The notes: generated by a model not told the origin, from the sequence alone. A stretch of 64,000 bases of DNA from Methylobacillus sp. MM3 (GCF_001645185.1 NZ_LXTQ01000011.1:186001-250000), one strand, 5' to 3'. Shown: positions 18,417 to 27,484, counted from the stretch's first letter. Numbers and translations are program-made.

Positions 18417-19961
18417 CTAGTGGCGGATCAAGTGATCGAACGTACCCAGCGCGGCTTTCGCGCCGTCGCCCATCGCGGTGATGATCTGCTTGTATGGCAC
18501 GGTCGTCACGTCGCCGGCGGCAAATACGCCGGGTACTGAGGTTTCGCCACGGGCATCGACCTCGATCTCGCCGTATTTGCTCAAGTTTATCGTGCCCTTC
18601 AACCAGTCGGTATTGGGCACCAGGCCGATCTGCACGAATACGCCTTCCAGTTCAAGGTGATGCCAGTCGCCGGTCGCGCGGTCGGTATAGTTGAGGCCAT
18701 TGACCTTCTCGCCGTCGCCGGTCACTGTCGTGGTCTGTGCCTGGGTAATAACCGTCACGTTCGGCAGGCTATGCAGCTTTTTCTGCAACACCGCATCGGC
18801 ACGCAACTGATCGTTGAATTCGAGCAGTGTGACATGGCCGACAATGCCGGCGAGGTCAATCGCCGCTTCAACGCCCGAGTTGCCGCCGCCGATCACTGCG
18901 ACTTTCTTGCCCTTGAATAGCGGGCCGTCGCAGTGGGGGCAGTAGGCTACGCCCTTGCCACGGTATTCCTTCTCGCCCGGTACGTTCATCTCGCGCCAGC
19001 GTGCGCCAGTGGCGAGAATGACCGCCTTGCTCTTCAGTATCGCGCCGTTGGTCAGGCGAATCTCCATCAACTCGCCGGGAATCAGCGATTCCGCGCGTTG
19101 CAGGTTCATGATGTCCACCTCGTAGCTCTTGACGTGCTCTTCCAGTGCCGCCACGAGTTTGGGGCCTTCGGTTTCCTTTACCGAAATGAAATTCTCGATG
19201 CCCAGCGTATCCATGACCTGTCCGCCGAAGCGTTCGGCGACGATACCGGTGCGCACGCCTTTACGAGCGGTATAGACTGCCGCCGCCGCGCCCGCCGGAC
19301 CGCCGCCGACGATTAGCACGTCGTAGGGTTCCTTGGTCGACAGTTTTTCCGCATCGCGCGCTGCGGCGCCGGTATCGATTTTGGCAATGATTTCACCGAG
19401 TTCCATCCGGCCCTGGCCGAATTCCTGGCCGTTGAGGTAGATCGTCGGCACGGCCATGATGCGGCGCTCGTCGACCTCCTTTTGATACAGCGCGCCGTCG
19501 ATCATCACATGGGTGATATTCGGGTTGAGCACGGCCATCAGGTTCAGCGCCTGCACCACCTCCGGGCAATTGTGGCAGGAGAGCGAAATATAGGTTTCAA
19601 AGCGGAATTCTCCCTGGATGCCCTTGATCTGCTCGATGACGTCGACTTCCACCTTGGGTGGATGGCCGCCGACTTGCAGCAGCGCCAGCACGAGGGACGT
19701 GAATTCGTGGCCCATCGGAATACCGGCAAACGTGAGGCCGATGTTTTCTCCGGGGCGATTAAGCGAGAACGAAGGTGCGCGCTCATTCGTGTCGCGGCGT
19801 TGTTCGAGCGTGATCCTGCCGGACAGCCCTGCGATATCCTCCAGCAGTTCCACCATCTCGCGCGATTTGGCGCTGTCGTCAAGATTGGCGACGATGTCGA
19901 TCTGCTGCGTCAGCTTCTCGAAATAGGCCTGCAACTGGGTTTTGATATTGGCGTCCAACAT
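18417..19961 (-). CDS. ahpF: Alkyl hydroperoxide reductase subunit F
   Basis: FAD-dependent NAD(P)H:peroxiredoxin reductase that recycles AhpC. 514 residues from the ATG at 19961, the usual AhpF length; a longer frame to 20012 adds a non-conserved tail. N-terminal tandem thioredoxin fold with redox CHNC (Cys129, Cys132), FAD site GGGPAG (residues 219-224), thioredoxin-reductase-type active site CPHC (Cys341, Cys344), NAD site GGGNSG and C-terminal FAAGD. It follows ahpC on the same strand after about 75 bases, so the two probably form one transcript. Confidence 0.97.
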   Translation of the reverse strand: MLDANIKTQLQAYFEKLTQQIDIVANLDDSAKSREMVELLEDIAGLSGRITLEQRRDTNERAPSFSLNRPGENIGLTFAGIPMGHEFTSLVLALLQVGGHPPKVEVDVIEQIKGIQGEFRFETYISLSCHNCPEVVQALNLMAVLNPNITHVMIDGALYQKEVDERRIMAVPTIYLNGQEFGQGRMELGEIIAKIDTGAAARDAEKLSTKEPYDVLIVGGGPAGAAAAVYTARKGVRTGIVAERFGGQVMDTLGIENFISVKETEGPKLVAALEEHVKSYEVDIMNLQRAESLIPGELMEIRLTNGAILKSKAVILATGARWREMNVPGEKEYRGKGVAYCPHCDGPLFKGKKVAVIGGGNSGVEAAIDLAGIVGHVTLLEFNDQLRADAVLQKKLHSLPNVTVITQAQTTTVTGDGEKVNGLNYTDRATGDWHHLELEGVFVQIGLVPNTDWLKGTINLSKYGEIEVDARGETSVPGVFAAGDVTTVPYKQIITAMGDGAKAALGTFDHLIRH

Positions 19962-20036
19962 GATTTTTCCGTTCTCTCTATTTGAATTCGGGTAAAACCG
20001 CCCGGGCACCAAGCCCGGGCGTCATGCGTGTGATGC

Positions 20037-20606
20037 TTAGATCTTGCCGACCAGGTCCAGGGAGGGAGCCAGGGTCGCTTCGCCTTCCTTCCACTTTGCC
20101 GGGCAGACTTCGCCCGGGTGGCTGGCAACGTACTGTGCGGCCTTGACCTTGCGCAGCAGTTCGGATGCATCGCGGCCGATACCGCCAGCGTTGATCTCGA
20201 TGATCTGGATCTTGCCTTGCGGATCGATCACGAAAGTGCCGCGTTCAGCGAGGCCGGCTTCTTCGATCATCACGCCGAAGTTGCGGCTGATGATGCCGGT
20301 CGGGTCGCCCACCATCGGGAAGTTGATCTTCTTGATGGTGTCGGAAGTGTCATGCCAGGCCTTGTGGGTAAAGTGGGTGTCGGTGGAAATCGAATACACT
20401 TCCACGCCCATCTTTTGCAGTTCGGCGTAGTTGTCGGCCAGGTCGCCCAGCTCGGTCGGGCAGACGAAAGTGAAGTCGGCCGGGTAGAAGAACACCACGG
20501 ACCACTTGCCTTTCAGATCCGTTTCGGAAACGTCGACGAATTTGCCGTTGTGGAACGCGGTTGCCTTGAAAGGCAGGACTTCGGTGTTGATCAGGGATGT
20601 TGCCAT
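20037..20606 (-). CDS. ahpC: Alkyl hydroperoxide reductase subunit C (peroxiredoxin)
   Basis: Typical 2-Cys peroxiredoxin that reduces H2O2, organic peroxides and peroxynitrite. 189 residues; peroxidatic Cys49 in [13 protein letters not shown] and resolving Cys168 in [26 protein letters not shown] ribosome binding site upstream. Followed by ahpF. The AT-rich region 20640-20720 upstream holds the promoter; an OxyR site was looked for but is not convincing. Confidence 0.98.
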   Translation of the reverse strand: MATSLINTEVLPFKATAFHNGKFVDVSETDLKGKWSVVFFYPADFTFVCPTELGDLADNYAELQKMGVEVYSISTDTHFTHKAWHDTSDTIKKINFPMVGDPTGIISRNFGVMIEEAGLAERGTFVIDPQGKIQIIEINAGGIGRDASELLRKVKAAQYVASHPGEVCPAKWKEGEATLAPSLDLVGKI

Positions 20607-20741
20607 TGTGTTTTCTCCTAGTTGGATTGTTGAACTGCGATGAAGTGCATTCTAGGGAGGGGATATAAATAGTACAAATTGATTGTTGTTATTGCATTGA
20701 TAATAAAAATCTATCATTCGGACGTGGCATACCCTACAAAC

Positions 20742-20769
20742 AAAAACGGCAGCCGAAGCTGCCGTTTTT
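20742..20769 (-). terminator. Terminator of pqqA
   Basis: Perfect 12-bp stem (20742-20753 with 20758-20769). On the minus strand the loop is TTCG closed by C-G, the extra-stable UUCG tetraloop, and the stem ends in five T. It lies 45 bases after the pqqA stop and separates pqqA from ahpC. The symmetric A/T flanks mean it could work in both directions. Confidence 0.88.
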
Positions 20770-20814
20770 GATTCCGGCTACCACATCGTGGTTACCGGTT
20801 AATGCAAGCGCAAA

Positions 20815-20886
20815 TTAGCGGTTGCAAACGTACATCGTAACTTCAAAGCCGAAACGCATTTCGGTAGCTTGGGGCTTGGTCCACAT
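20815..20886 (-). CDS. pqqA: Coenzyme PQQ precursor peptide PqqA
   Basis: 23-residue peptide that starts MWTKP and contains GFEVTMY: Glu15 and Tyr19 are the E-x3-Y pair that PqqE/PqqD cross-link and that become the backbone of pyrroloquinoline quinone. Start fixed by a TAAGGAG ribosome binding site 6-7 bases upstream. Both the N-terminal W-T-K-P and the E-V-T-M-Y block are diagnostic. It has its own terminator and no pqqB-E genes beside it in this window, so it is an isolated copy. The PQQ user xoxF lies 2.3 kb away on the same strand. Confidence 0.93.
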   Translation of the reverse strand: MWTKPQATEMRFGFEVTMYVCNR

Positions 20887-21104
20887 AATAATCTCCTTAG
20901 GTTTGAGTTAAGTGCTTACAGTCGCCGGAATCCCGGCTTCTGTGAAGCGTACTATACCCAGCTACAGGATGTGTGCATTCGGGGTAGTCATGAAATGCAC
21001 CTCATGATTTTAATGAACCGCCTTGGCTGAATTCCCAGGCACCTGATATTGTCTTAGTATAATCAACAAGTTCCGATTCGCTGTTTCGACACGAGGGAAG
21101 TGCG

Positions 21105-22304
21105 ATGCTCAAGAACGTTTTGCTCAGGCAACTCGGCGAGAAGCTGAGTGACTTGCCGCTGGCAGTGCATCTCTGGAGCGGGGAAGTGATGGCCGCGCCC
21201 GAGCCGATGGTGCACATTCATGCTTCCGATCCCCGTGCGTTGCGCGTACTGGCCAACCCCAGTCTGGGCGGGCTGGCGCGTGCATACGTCGAAGGCTGGA
21301 TCGATCTGCATGGCAATGCTCGCGATATCCTCGAACTTGGCCGCACCCTGTGCAAGGCGGATGCACCCGTTCGCCACAGCAACGGTTCCGATTGGCGCTG
21401 GTGGCGCCATACTCGCGCCAGCGACCGCCGCAACATTACTTACCATTACGACGTTTCCAATGAATTCTACGGGCTGTGGCTGGACCGCAACCGCGTTTAT
21501 TCCTGTGCCTATTTCGAGGATGCCGACTGCAACCTGGATCTCGCCCAGGAGAAAAAGCTCGATCTCATCTGCCGCAAGCTGATGCTCAAGCCCGGCGAGC
21601 GCCTGCTGGATATCGGTTGCGGCTGGGGTGGATTCATCCTGCACGCGGCGGAAAAATATGGCGTGCAGGCAACGGGCATCACGCTCTCCGACAACCAGCG
21701 CGATTACGTGAACGAGGAAATCCGGCGTCGCGGCCTGGAGGGGAGGGTAGAGGTGCGGTTAATGGATTATCGCGATGTGCCGGAGAGTCCCCCATACGAC
21801 AAGATCGCCAGTGTCGGCATGTTCGAACACGTGGGCCGGCGCAACCTGGCGGCGTATTTTGCCAAGATATACAGGCTGCTGCGCCCGGGCGGACTGGTGA
21901 TGAATCATGGAATCACCTCCACGGCGGTCGAGGCGCATGGCCTGGGCAGTGGCATTGCGGAGTTTGTCGACGAATATGTCTTTCCAGGTGGTGAATTGAC
22001 GCATGTCTCCAACGTGATGCAGGAGATGGCCGCAGCCGGCCTGGAACCGCTGGATGCCGAGAATCTGCGGCCGCATTACGCGCGCACGCTATGGAGTTGG
22101 GTAGAACGTCTGGAGTCGCGGCAGAACGAAGCGCTGGCGATGATAGGCGAGCACAAATACCGCATCTGGCGCATTTACATGGCCGGTTCGGCGTACGCCT
22201 TCGAGCACAACTGGATGGCGCTGTTTCAGATACTGGGTGGCCGTCCCCACAAGGGCGGGACGCAGGATTACCCTTTCAACCGGCGGCATGTCTACAGCGT
22301 CTGA
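21105..22304 (+). CDS. Cyclopropane-fatty-acyl-phospholipid synthase family methyltransferase
   Basis: SAM-dependent enzyme that adds a methylene bridge across double bonds of membrane phospholipid acyl chains, or a close relative. 399 residues: N-terminal lipid-binding segment (about 1-95), YHYDVSNEFYGLWLD (about 113-127), SAM motif I LLDIGCGWGGFILHAAEKYG (about 167-186), the ASVGMFEHVG motif and a C-terminal block with an aromatic-rich WNMAL-type segment. AGGGAAG-type ribosome binding site. Monocistronic by spacing; divergent from pqqA. Substrate is not certain, because the family includes other lipid methyltransferases. Confidence 0.88.
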   Translation: MLKNVLLRQLGEKLSDLPLAVHLWSGEVMAAPEPMVHIHASDPRALRVLANPSLGGLARAYVEGWIDLHGNARDILELGRTLCKADAPVRHSNGSDWRWWRHTRASDRRNITYHYDVSNEFYGLWLDRNRVYSCAYFEDADCNLDLAQEKKLDLICRKLMLKPGERLLDIGCGWGGFILHAAEKYGVQATGITLSDNQRDYVNEEIRRRGLEGRVEVRLMDYRDVPESPPYDKIASVGMFEHVGRRNLAAYFAKIYRLLRPGGLVMNHGITSTAVEAHGLGSGIAEFVDEYVFPGGELTHVSNVMQEMAAAGLEPLDAENLRPHYARTLWSWVERLESRQNEALAMIGEHKYRIWRIYMAGSAYAFEHNWMALFQILGGRPHKGGTQDYPFNRRHVYSV

Positions 22305-22380
22305 TCGACGGCAAATCTTTGCAATAGCCAAGAGGGAGGAACCGTTCTCTTTGCCTCAAGCGTATCTTTCGACAGTAGCC

Positions 22381-22908
22381 TTACTCGAATTTATAAGTCA
22401 TCTGGTGTTCGATATCCATCCCGCTCCAGCCTTGCCCTGATGCGCTGGGCAGGATGAGGCAGTTGAAGGGTTCCTTGCCGGTGATGCCTTTGTATTTGCC
22501 CGAGCCGTTGGTGATGGTATGGGTGCCGCAGCCGAATCGCGGCAGTGCGCCGACAAGTTCGCGGGTATCAAAGATCGTGAAAATCCGGTCGCCGTCCTTG
22601 TCGGTCATGGTGCAGCCGCCGTTCATGTATTGTGCCTTGCCGGAGTCGATCTTGATCGCGACACAATGGGCGATCATCTTGTCCATGAGGGGTTTCCCCT
22701 CCATGTTGGCTGTCGTTCCTACCATTTCCAGCGCAACGGCTTTGCCCAGCTTGTCGACATCAATGGTATTGATCGGTTTCATGACATAGTGGATGACATA
22801 ATTGACTGTGCCCTGCCTGGGCAATTCGGCGCTCATTGCAACGCCAGTCCACAGCATCATGGTGGTTGACGCGCACAGGAAAAGGCCGGAAATTCGATTT
22901 GCTTTCAT
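22381..22908 (-). CDS. Secreted protein of unknown function, possible lipocalin/allene-oxide-cyclase-like barrel
   Basis: 175 residues with a clear signal peptide (MKANRISGLFLCASTT..., cleavage near AMSA-E, residue 27) and a GAAGGGAAC ribosome binding site. The mature part is beta-rich; GCGTHTITNGSGKYKGITGK (about residues 127-146) recalls the G-T-x-I-x-G-G-T-G-x-Y-x-G-I-x-G repeat of allene oxide cyclase/dirigent-like barrels. Cysteines at about 81, 99, 127 and 150 could form disulfides. It lies downstream of xoxF but beyond the xoxF terminator, so it is probably transcribed alone. No function assigned. Confidence 0.7.
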   Translation of the reverse strand: MKANRISGLFLCASTTMMLWTGVAMSAELPRQGTVNYVIHYVMKPINTIDVDKLGKAVALEMVGTTANMEGKPLMDKMIAHCVAIKIDSGKAQYMNGGCTMTDKDGDRIFTIFDTRELVGALPRFGCGTHTITNGSGKYKGITGKEPFNCLILPSASGQGWSGMDIEHQMTYKFE

Positions 22909-23136
22909 GATGTGTTCCCTTCTTCAAAAAGTAGCGCCTGTAAATTTTTGGACGAACCTCCCGGGCAATCCGGGGACGCAAGCACGCGTGCGAACACATG
23001 AAACGAAGCAATATCCGGTGCTTTTAGCTATCCCCGATTAATTGTTGACTTGTTTAGTATGGTATTCCGCGAGGGAGCTTTATTCAATAGGGGGTTTACT
23101 GAGGCTGACGCAGGGGAGAGCAACTGGATGCTGCAC

Positions 23137-23169
23137 AAAAAAATGCCCCTCCATGGCAAAGAGAGGGGC
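23137..23169 (-). terminator. Rho-independent terminator downstream of xoxF
   Basis: On the minus strand GCCCCTC (23163-23169) pairs with GAGGGGC (23145-23151) and is followed by a T run (23137-23143). It lies about 60 bases past the xoxF stop, behind a second strong hairpin at 23194-23218. Confidence 0.85.
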
Positions 23170-23193
23170 GAGGATCGCGAAATTACAACAACC

Positions 23194-23218
23194 CGCGCCC
23201 GGCGTTGATCCGGGCGCG
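23194..23218 (-). other. GC-rich hairpin between xoxF stop and terminator
   Basis: Perfect 9-bp stem CGCGCCCGG (23194-23202) with CCGGGCGCG (23210-23218), 7-base loop, 10 bases after the xoxF stop. With the terminator that follows it makes a tandem 3' structure, probably protecting the mRNA. The rest of 22909-23136 shows no gene. Confidence 0.7.
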
Positions 23219-23228
23219 ATCGGGAGGA

Positions 23229-25100
23229 TTACAGACTGAACACGTTCATTGCGCCGCCGCCAGGAGCCGCGTTGAACTTGACCAGCTCCTTATAGCCGCC
23301 GGCAGCACCGAGGCCGTCGGTATCGTTGGTCATGCCCAGATTCATTGCCACGCCGGCCCAGCCGCCGATGCCGGAGAGTACGCCGACATACTGCTTGCCC
23401 TTGTGGCTGTACGTGATCGCATTGCCGACGACGCCGGAGCCGACCTGGAATTTCCACAGTTCCTTGCCGGTGCGTGCGTCCAGCGCCTTGAACCAGCGGT
23501 CCAGCGTGCCATAGAACACCAGATTGGTGGAGGTGGCCAATACGCCGCCCCAGGCGGAGAATTTTTCCTTGTTGTACCAGACCGACTTGCCCTTGAGGCC
23601 ATCCCAGGCCATGAAGCCGCCCATCACGCCTTCGGGGCCGGCGAACATGGTCAGCGTCGACCCTACCCACGGCTGGCCGGCAACGTATTTGGATTCGACC
23701 GGTTCATACGTCATGCACACATGGTTGAGCGGAACGTAAAACAGACCGGTCTTGGGCGAGAAGGCCGCCGGCTGCTCATCCTTGACGCCCAGCGCGGAAG
23801 GGCAGATGCCTTGCGCGTTGTAGTCCTGATGGGTGGAGAACTTGGGATCCTTGTTCGGTACGCCGGACTTGAGGTCGATGGAAGTCGCCCAATTGACGAA
23901 CGGACGCATTTTTTCGGCGACCAGCAGGGTGCCGTTGGTGCGGTCGAAGGTGTAGGCGAAACCGTTGCGGTCGAAGTGCGAAGCGAGCTTCTTGCCTTTG
24001 GCATCCCACAGGATGACTTCGTTCATGCCGTCGTAATCCCACTCGTCATGCGGCGTCATCTGGTAACCCCAGCGTGCCATGCCGGTGTCCACGTCACGCG
24101 CGAAGATGGTCATCGACCACTTGTTGTCGCCGGGGCGCACGTCAGGGTTCCAGGTGCCGGGGTTTCCGCTGCCGTAGTACAGCAGGTTGAGCGCCGGGTC
24201 GTAGGAATACCAGCCCCAGGTTGCACCGCCGCCATTCTGCCAGCCGTCCTTGCGTGCCTGCGGCTTGAGCCAGGTTTTGACGCCGAGTTCGCTTTCCGGA
24301 TACTTCAGTTGTTGCTTGGTCAATGCCTTGAAGGAGCCGCCCTGTTTGTTGCCGCCATTCACGTCTTCATACAAGGAAAGCGCGCTGTAATGCGGGTTTT
24401 CCTTGTTGAAATCCTTGCCGATCAGCACTTCGCTATCCGGGCCGGTGCTGTAAGCGCGCCAAGCCAGCTTGCCGTCCTTGATATTGTAGGCGGAGAGGTA
24501 GCAGCGGACGCCGTATTCGCCGCCGGAGCAGCCTGTAATGACCTTGTCTTTGACGATATGCGGCGCATTGGTGGTGGAAGCGCCTTCCTGCGTGTTCACG
24601 ACAGCCACATCCCAGACTTTTTCGCCGGACTTGGCGTCGAGCGCGACCAGCATGCCGTCATTCTGCTGCAGGAATATCTTGCCATCGCCGTAGCCCAGGC
24701 CGCGGCTGACGTTATCGCAGCACAGCAGCGCCTGCACCGCCGGATCCTGCTTGGGGAAGTAAGCCCACTTGATCTTCTGGTTGTCGTTCAGATCCAGCGC
24801 GTAGACGTTGTTCGGGAAAGCGGTATGAATGTACATGGTGTCGCCGACCACCAGCGGCGCGCCTTCATGGCCACGGTTGACACCGGTGGCGAACGTCCAG
24901 GCCAGCTTCAGAGATTTGACGTTGCTCTGGTTGATCTGATTGAGGCGGCTATAGCCGGTATTGGCAAAATCCTTGCGGGGATGCGCCCATTGGGCGTCGT
25001 CCTGCATGAGCTTCGTCAGCTCGTCGCTCGCGAATGCCGGCAGGCTGAGCAGGCCGAGCATGGTGGTACCGAGAGCCAGTTTCAACGGTTGAAATTTCAC
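23229..25100 (-). CDS. xoxF: XoxF-type, lanthanide-dependent PQQ methanol/alcohol dehydrogenase
   Basis: Periplasmic eight-bladed propeller quinoprotein oxidising methanol or other short alcohols with PQQ. 623 residues from a GTG at 25100, chosen for TTGGAGA 7-8 bases upstream and because it begins the signal peptide (LALGTTMLGLLSLPAFA); a TTG at 25139 lacks a good site. Hallmarks: adjacent-cysteine disulfide CCDNV, metal-ligand Glu in GCSGGEYGVR, Asn in YGSGNPGTWNPD, and EWDYDG with Asp355 plus the extra Asp357 that binds lanthanides in XoxF (Ala in calcium-type MxaF). Somewhat longer than usual (~600), with extra sequence between NPHYSALSLYEDV and GGGATWGWY. No xoxG or xoxJ follows. Driven by a sigma-54 promoter. 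Confidence 0.95.
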   Translation of the reverse strand: MKFQPLKLALGTTMLGLLSLPAFASDELTKLMQDDAQWAHPRKDFANTGYSRLNQINQSNVKSLKLAWTFATGVNRGHEGAPLVVGDTMYIHTAFPNNVYALDLNDNQKIKWAYFPKQDPAVQALLCCDNVSRGLGYGDGKIFLQQNDGMLVALDAKSGEKVWDVAVVNTQEGASTTNAPHIVKDKVITGCSGGEYGVRCYLSAYNIKDGKLAWRAYSTGPDSEVLIGKDFNKENPHYSALSLYEDVNGGNKQGGSFKALTKQQLKYPESELGVKTWLKPQARKDGWQNGGGATWGWYSYDPALNLLYYGSGNPGTWNPDVRPGDNKWSMTIFARDVDTGMARWGYQMTPHDEWDYDGMNEVILWDAKGKKLASHFDRNGFAYTFDRTNGTLLVAEKMRPFVNWATSIDLKSGVPNKDPKFSTHQDYNAQGICPSALGVKDEQPAAFSPKTGLFYVPLNHVCMTYEPVESKYVAGQPWVGSTLTMFAGPEGVMGGFMAWDGLKGKSVWYNKEKFSAWGGVLATSTNLVFYGTLDRWFKALDARTGKELWKFQVGSGVVGNAITYSHKGKQYVGVLSGIGGWAGVAMNLGMTNDTDGLGAAGGYKELVKFNAAPGGGAMNVFSL

Positions 25101-25204
25101 GCTAATTCTCCAAAGACTAGTTTTATTGGTTAGAGCCAAGCTCTAAATCAGATTCGCTTGTCGTGATATCAGCGATTGCCGTATCATCGACACAACTCAT
25201 CTAC

Positions 25205-25219
25205 GCAACTGGCGTGCCA
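25205..25219 (-). promoter_or_regulatory. Sigma-54 (-24/-12) promoter of xoxF
   Basis: Minus-strand TGGCACGCCAGTTGC is an essentially perfect sigma-54 element (TGGCAC, 5 bases, TTGC). Transcription would start near 25193, leaving about a 90-base leader before the GTG of xoxF. The divergent gene encodes a sigma-54 activator. The 308-base gap 25101-25408 is otherwise regulatory. Confidence 0.88.
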
Positions 25220-25346
25220 GAATGCCGAGATGCAGCAAGCGCATTGAGGAAGGCGTTGTCCTGCAAGGCTTCGTCGCCAATTGTCGAGTGCGTTCGAATA
25301 AAAATAATCGGGGAATGAAAAATTCCCCCGTTGTCACGGAAATGCA

Positions 25347-25359
25347 CAGGTGTCACCTG
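25347..25359. promoter_or_regulatory. Palindrome, candidate activator (UAS) site
   Basis: CAGGTGTCACCTG, a 6-1-6 dyad, lies about 130 bases upstream of the xoxF sigma-54 promoter and 50 bases before the activator gene. A second TGTCAC occurs at 25332-25337. Position and symmetry fit an enhancer for a Fis-type HTH dimer; identity of the binding protein is inferred. Confidence 0.5.
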
Positions 25360-25408
25360 CGGGTGGCACAGATTACCAAGGTTGAAACAGCCCCAGAGGA
25401 CCCCGTTC

Positions 25409-27301
25409 ATGCAAGATGATACGCAAGCAGTTTTGCGCGCCAGGCAGGAATTTTTTTCTGCCGGACGTGTGCGGCAAGGAGCCGTCGCCGAGGCGATTGA
25501 ACGCTCCTGGCGGCGCTGCCTGGACAGTGGCCTCGAGACCTCTTCTCCCGTCGTCAATGAGCTGATTACCCATGACGAACTGGCGCGTAAATGCGAAAAG
25601 AACGAGCTGCTGCTATCCCATGCCCGCCCGGAAATGGCGACGCTGAACGAGCAGATTTCGCATACGCGCAGCATGGTGATCCTGACCGACGACGAGGGCC
25701 TGATACTGCACAGCCTGGGCGACGATAATTTCCTCAGCGCAGCACAACGCATCGCACTCAGCCCCGGATGCTCCTGGCATGAGGATCAGCGCGGGACGAA
25801 TGCCATCGGCACGGCGCTGGTCGATAAAGCCCCGATGACGGTGCAGGGCGCCGAGCATTACATGGAGCGCCATCATATTCTCAGCTGTTCGGCGGTGCCT
25901 ATTTTCGGCGCGGCCAATGAGCTGGTCGGCACGCTGGACGTTTCCAACGACTACCTGATGCCGCAGCAGCACACCCTGGCCCTGGTCAAGATGGCGGCGC
26001 AAATGATCGAAAACCGGTTGTTCCGTGCCAGTTGCAAGGGCGAGTTCGCGCTGCATTTCCATGCCCGTCCGGAATTCATAGGCACGTTGTGGGAGGGCAT
26101 CGCGGTATTTTCCGGCGACGGCACGCTGATGGCCCTGAATCGCAGCGGGCAATTCCAGCTTGAGCTGGCCGGCCCGGCGCGCGGCATTCCCTTCGATAGC
26201 CTGTTCGACATGCCGCTGAACGCGACCCTTGCGCGTGGCGCATCGGCCGAGCAGTTGATCTTCCCGCTGCGACTTGCCAACGGCGCGCGCCTGTTTGCGC
26301 GTCTGGAGATTTCGCCGGAGCGGAGTTCCGCCGCCGCTCGCGCCGAATTATCGGCACGACCCAAGCGCACTTCCGCCGCGAATTTTGACATGCTGGACAG
26401 TGGCGACCCGCGTGTCGCCCGCGCCATTGCGCAGGTAAAAATGGTGCTGCAGCAAGGTATTCCCATTCTTATCGAAGGCGAAACCGGCGTCGGCAAGGAG
26501 CTCTTTGCGCGCGCCATTCACGATGCCTCATCGCGCAGCCACGGCCCCTGGGTGGCGGTGAATTGCGCCGCCTTGCCGGAAGGCCTGATCGAGTCCGAGC
26601 TGTTCGGTTATGAGGAGGGCGCATTCACCGGCGCGCGCCGCCGGGGCAGCCCAGGCAAACTGGAGCAGGCGCACGGCGGGACGTTATTTCTGGACGAAAT
26701 CGGGGATATGCCGCTGGCATTGCAGGCCCGGCTGCTGCGCGTATTGCAGGAACGCAGCGTCACTCCGCTAGGCGGCAGCAAGGCCAAGGCACTGGATTTT
26801 TCGCTGGTCAGCGCCACCAACCAGAAACTGCGCGAGAAGGTCGAAAGCGGCGAGTTCCGTAGCGATCTCTATTACCGTCTGAACGGCCTGTCGGTGACGT
26901 TGCCTCCGCTCAGGCAGCGCACGGATTTATCCGCGCTGCTGGATATGCTGCTGCAGATCGAGCACGCGGAGCATGCGGAATTCACGCCCGAGGTCATGGA
27001 GCTTTTCCGCTCGCATCCCTGGCCGGGCAATATCCGCCAGTTGCACAATGTGGTGCGGACGGCACTCGCACTGGCTTCCGGCAAGCCGGTCACCGAATTG
27101 CACCTGACGCAGGATTTCCTTGACGACCTGGAACGGTTTGCCGAAACGGAGCCGGAAGGGGCCACCCTTGACGACCTCGCCGGCGAGGCCATACGCGCCG
27201 CATTGCGCTGTCATGAAGGCAATGTCTCCGCCGCCGCCCGCCAACTCGGCATCAGCCGCAATACGATGTATCGCCGCATGAAGGCGCTGGGGTTGGTTTA
27301 A
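25409..27301 (+). CDS. AcoR-type sigma-54-dependent transcriptional activator
   Basis: 630 residues from the ATG at 25409 (AGAGGA upstream). Domains: N-terminal sensory region with a GAF-like fold (about 60-215, with GCSWHEDQRGTNAIGTAL typical of AcoR relatives), a PAS-like segment (about 225-300), AAA+ ATPase (about 325-555) with Walker A GETGVGKE, the sigma-54-contacting GAFTGA loop, Walker B GGTLFLDEIGDM, and a C-terminal Fis-type helix-turn-helix (AARQLGISRNTMYRRMKAL). No receiver domain, so it senses a small ligand directly. AcoR relatives control alcohol, acetoin and quinoprotein-dehydrogenase genes. Divergent from xoxF, which has a sigma-54 promoter, so xoxF is the obvious target. Confidence 0.92.
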   Translation: MQDDTQAVLRARQEFFSAGRVRQGAVAEAIERSWRRCLDSGLETSSPVVNELITHDELARKCEKNELLLSHARPEMATLNEQISHTRSMVILTDDEGLILHSLGDDNFLSAAQRIALSPGCSWHEDQRGTNAIGTALVDKAPMTVQGAEHYMERHHILSCSAVPIFGAANELVGTLDVSNDYLMPQQHTLALVKMAAQMIENRLFRASCKGEFALHFHARPEFIGTLWEGIAVFSGDGTLMALNRSGQFQLELAGPARGIPFDSLFDMPLNATLARGASAEQLIFPLRLANGARLFARLEISPERSSAAARAELSARPKRTSAANFDMLDSGDPRVARAIAQVKMVLQQGIPILIEGETGVGKELFARAIHDASSRSHGPWVAVNCAALPEGLIESELFGYEEGAFTGARRRGSPGKLEQAHGGTLFLDEIGDMPLALQARLLRVLQERSVTPLGGSKAKALDFSLVSATNQKLREKVESGEFRSDLYYRLNGLSVTLPPLRQRTDLSALLDMLLQIEHAEHAEFTPEVMELFRSHPWPGNIRQLHNVVRTALALASGKPVTELHLTQDFLDDLERFAETEPEGATLDDLAGEAIRAALRCHEGNVSAAARQLGISRNTMYRRMKALGLV

Positions 27302-27484
27302 AGTTTTTAATCCGTTTTTTGTCGGTTGGCACTCCTTCCTTGATCTGAGTTGGATGTGGATAAGACCAAGTCCCCGTCCGAGGGATACGTGCGTTATCAC
27401 CCCATGGCTTCATGGCGCCGGGCATTCCTGAGGCTTACCCTGTAGATATCCCAAAGTAATGTCGGCGGGGAGTTGCGCGGCGTG

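Noticed and set aside
20640-20720. OxyR binding site upstream of ahpC
   Set aside because: ATAGATTTTTATTATC resembles one half of the OxyR motif, but the second half and spacing do not fit.
23205-25133. 642-codon open frame on the plus strand opposite xoxF
   Set aside because: Shadow of xoxF; no motif, and crosses the xoxF terminator region.
27320-27350. TGGCAC in GTTGGCACTCCTTCC as a sigma-54 promoter for hemP
   Set aside because: No TTGC at the correct distance; the sigma-70/Fur arrangement at 27485-27513 is far better.
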